A stretch of 6,619 nt of DNA from Lachnospiraceae bacterium (lineage in GTDB: Bacteria > Bacillota > Clostridia > Lachnospirales > Lachnospiraceae): assembly GCA_021205045.1 (NCBI GenBank), contig JAJPYH010000063.1, positions 1 through 6,619 on the forward strand, read 5' to 3'. The notes under the pieces were generated by a model, which made no database searches, was not told where the DNA came from, and saw nothing but the letters and a program-made list of their open reading frames with translations. Numbering within the stretch: the stretch's first letter is position 1; each line of letters opens with the position of its first letter. Both the position numbers and the translations under genes were made by a program. Below are positions 5,824 to 6,619 of the stretch, piece after piece.

Positions 5824-6619
5824 ATGGCAAAAAAATTATTGTCCCGGGGAGAGGTCCCTGTGGAGGAAACCTGGGATCTTTCCCTGATTTACAGGACGGA
5901 TAAGGAATTCCGCGCGGATGTGGAAGAGGTGAAGAAGCTGCGGGAGGAGATTGTCCGTGTGTATCAGGGGCAGTTAAATACCCCGCAGGCGGTCAATGAC
6001 TGTCTGGACATTTACCGGACTCTTCTGGAGAAGATGTATCTGGCGGATCAATATGTGAGTCTTGCGGTTTCGGTGGATCATTACGATGCAGAAATGCAGG
6101 ACCGGGCGGGACAGATCGGCCGTCTGTTTGCTCAGGTGAACAGTGACTTAAGCTTTATTGACAGTGAGATCTCTGAGCTGCCGGAGGAAACCATCAAAGC
6201 GGCTATGGAGGCGTCGAAACCCAATCGGGGATATCTGGAGGATGTGCTCAGGGAGAAACCGCACCGTCTCCATCCGGAGGCAGAGCGGGTGCTCAGCGCT
6301 GTTTCCCGGACACTGCAGAGCCCCTATGAAATCTATAACGCGGCCAAGCTGGCGGATATGCGCTTCCCTTCCTTTACGGCGGACGGGGAAGAGCATCCCT
6401 TAAGCTACTCGCTCTTTGAGGACAATTATGAGTATGATGAAAATACTGAGATCCGCCGGGCAGCCTTCAGTGCTTTTTCCCAAAAGATCAAAGAATATGA
6501 GAATGTGACTGCCGCCGCTTACAATACCACTGTGCAGCAGGAAAAAATCATGGCCGGGCTCAAAGGGTTTGACTCCGTGTACGACTATCTTTTGTTTGAT
6601 CAGAAGGTGACCAGGGAAA
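5824..6619 (+). CDS. pepF: Oligoendopeptidase F (M3 family), N-terminal part, runs off the window
   Basis: The open frame gives 265 residues without a stop to the window end. Members of this family are cytoplasmic zinc metallopeptidases of about 600 residues that trim short peptides. The start MAKKLLSRGEVPVEETWDLS matches the usual PepF opening (R-x-E-V-P-x-E-x-T-W-D-L), followed by LIYRTDKEF and a largely helical lobe. PepF-like segments include YLADQYVSLAVSVD (72-85), EAERVLSAVSRTLQSPYEIY (152-171), FEDNYEYDENTEIRRAAFSA (198-217) and YNTTVQQEKIMAGLKGFDS (233-251). The zinc-binding HEXXH motif would lie beyond the edge, so activity cannot be judged. It follows the Arc-like gene after 60 bases on the same strand. 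The family assignment is strong. Confidence 0.9.
   Translation, partial: MAKKLLSRGEVPVEETWDLSLIYRTDKEFRADVEEVKKLREEIVRVYQGQLNTPQAVNDCLDIYRTLLEKMYLADQYVSLAVSVDHYDAEMQDRAGQIGRLFAQVNSDLSFIDSEISELPEETIKAAMEASKPNRGYLEDVLREKPHRLHPEAERVLSAVSRTLQSPYEIYNAAKLADMRFPSFTADGEEHPLSYSLFEDNYEYDENTEIRRAAFSAFSQKIKEYENVTAAAYNTTVQQEKIMAGLKGFDSVYDYLLFDQKVTRE

Noticed and set aside
1..6619. CRISPR arrays, tRNA or rRNA genes and phage genes
   Set aside because: No regularly spaced repeats, cloverleaf-like sequence, ribosomal RNA stretches or phage structural motifs were seen.

Overview
The window looks like a piece of a chromosome from a gut-type member of the Clostridia, most likely Lachnospiraceae. The reasons are GGAGG-type ribosome binding sites, moderate GC content, a short GHKL/AgrC-like sensor kinase, a GH13_20 alpha-glucan hydrolase beside a GH53 galactanase, an SPFH protein paired with an Arc-like repressor, and an M3-type oligopeptidase. 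The taxonomic placement is inference from gene style, not from a database comparison.

The left two thirds (1 to about 4330) look eroded. A minus-strand sensor histidine kinase (33-521) keeps its phospho-acceptor histidine and N box but ends abruptly before the ATP-binding glycine boxes, next to unrelated sequence at the window edge. Its upstream region (522-1032, over 500 bases without a convincing gene) holds a 120-base inverted repeat with perfect 20-base outer arms, a 32-base-period tandem duplication and a small dyad. Next comes a complete GH13_20 neopullulanase/cyclomaltodextrinase-type gene (1033-2769) with every catalytic motif present but one in-frame TAG at 1537-1539. Then comes a GH53 endo-beta-1,4-galactanase (2900-4333) whose catalytic domain is intact. 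Its N-terminal carbohydrate-binding-like module carries two in-frame TAG codons (2930-2932 and 2957-2959), and it has no convincing start or signal peptide. All three interruptions are TAG, while none of the intact gene ends in the window uses TAG. This could be chance decay, assembly error or amber readthrough.

A strong hairpin terminator (4365-4406) closes this region. The right third is intact. A clear promoter with TTGACA overlaps two GATATC half-sites spaced 11 bases apart. It drives an SPFH/Band 7 membrane protein (4517-5557), followed after only two bases by a 67-residue ribbon-helix-helix Arc-family protein (5560-5763). The repeat layout suggests that the Arc-like protein represses its own operon. 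An oligoendopeptidase F gene (pepF, from 5824) follows with its own ribosome binding site and a possible promoter, and runs off the right edge.

Functionally, the two glycoside hydrolases would form a polysaccharide or oligosaccharide utilisation patch (alpha-glucan oligomers and pectic galactan), now apparently non-functional or conditionally expressed. The SPFH/Arc pair is a membrane-associated module unrelated to the sugar genes.
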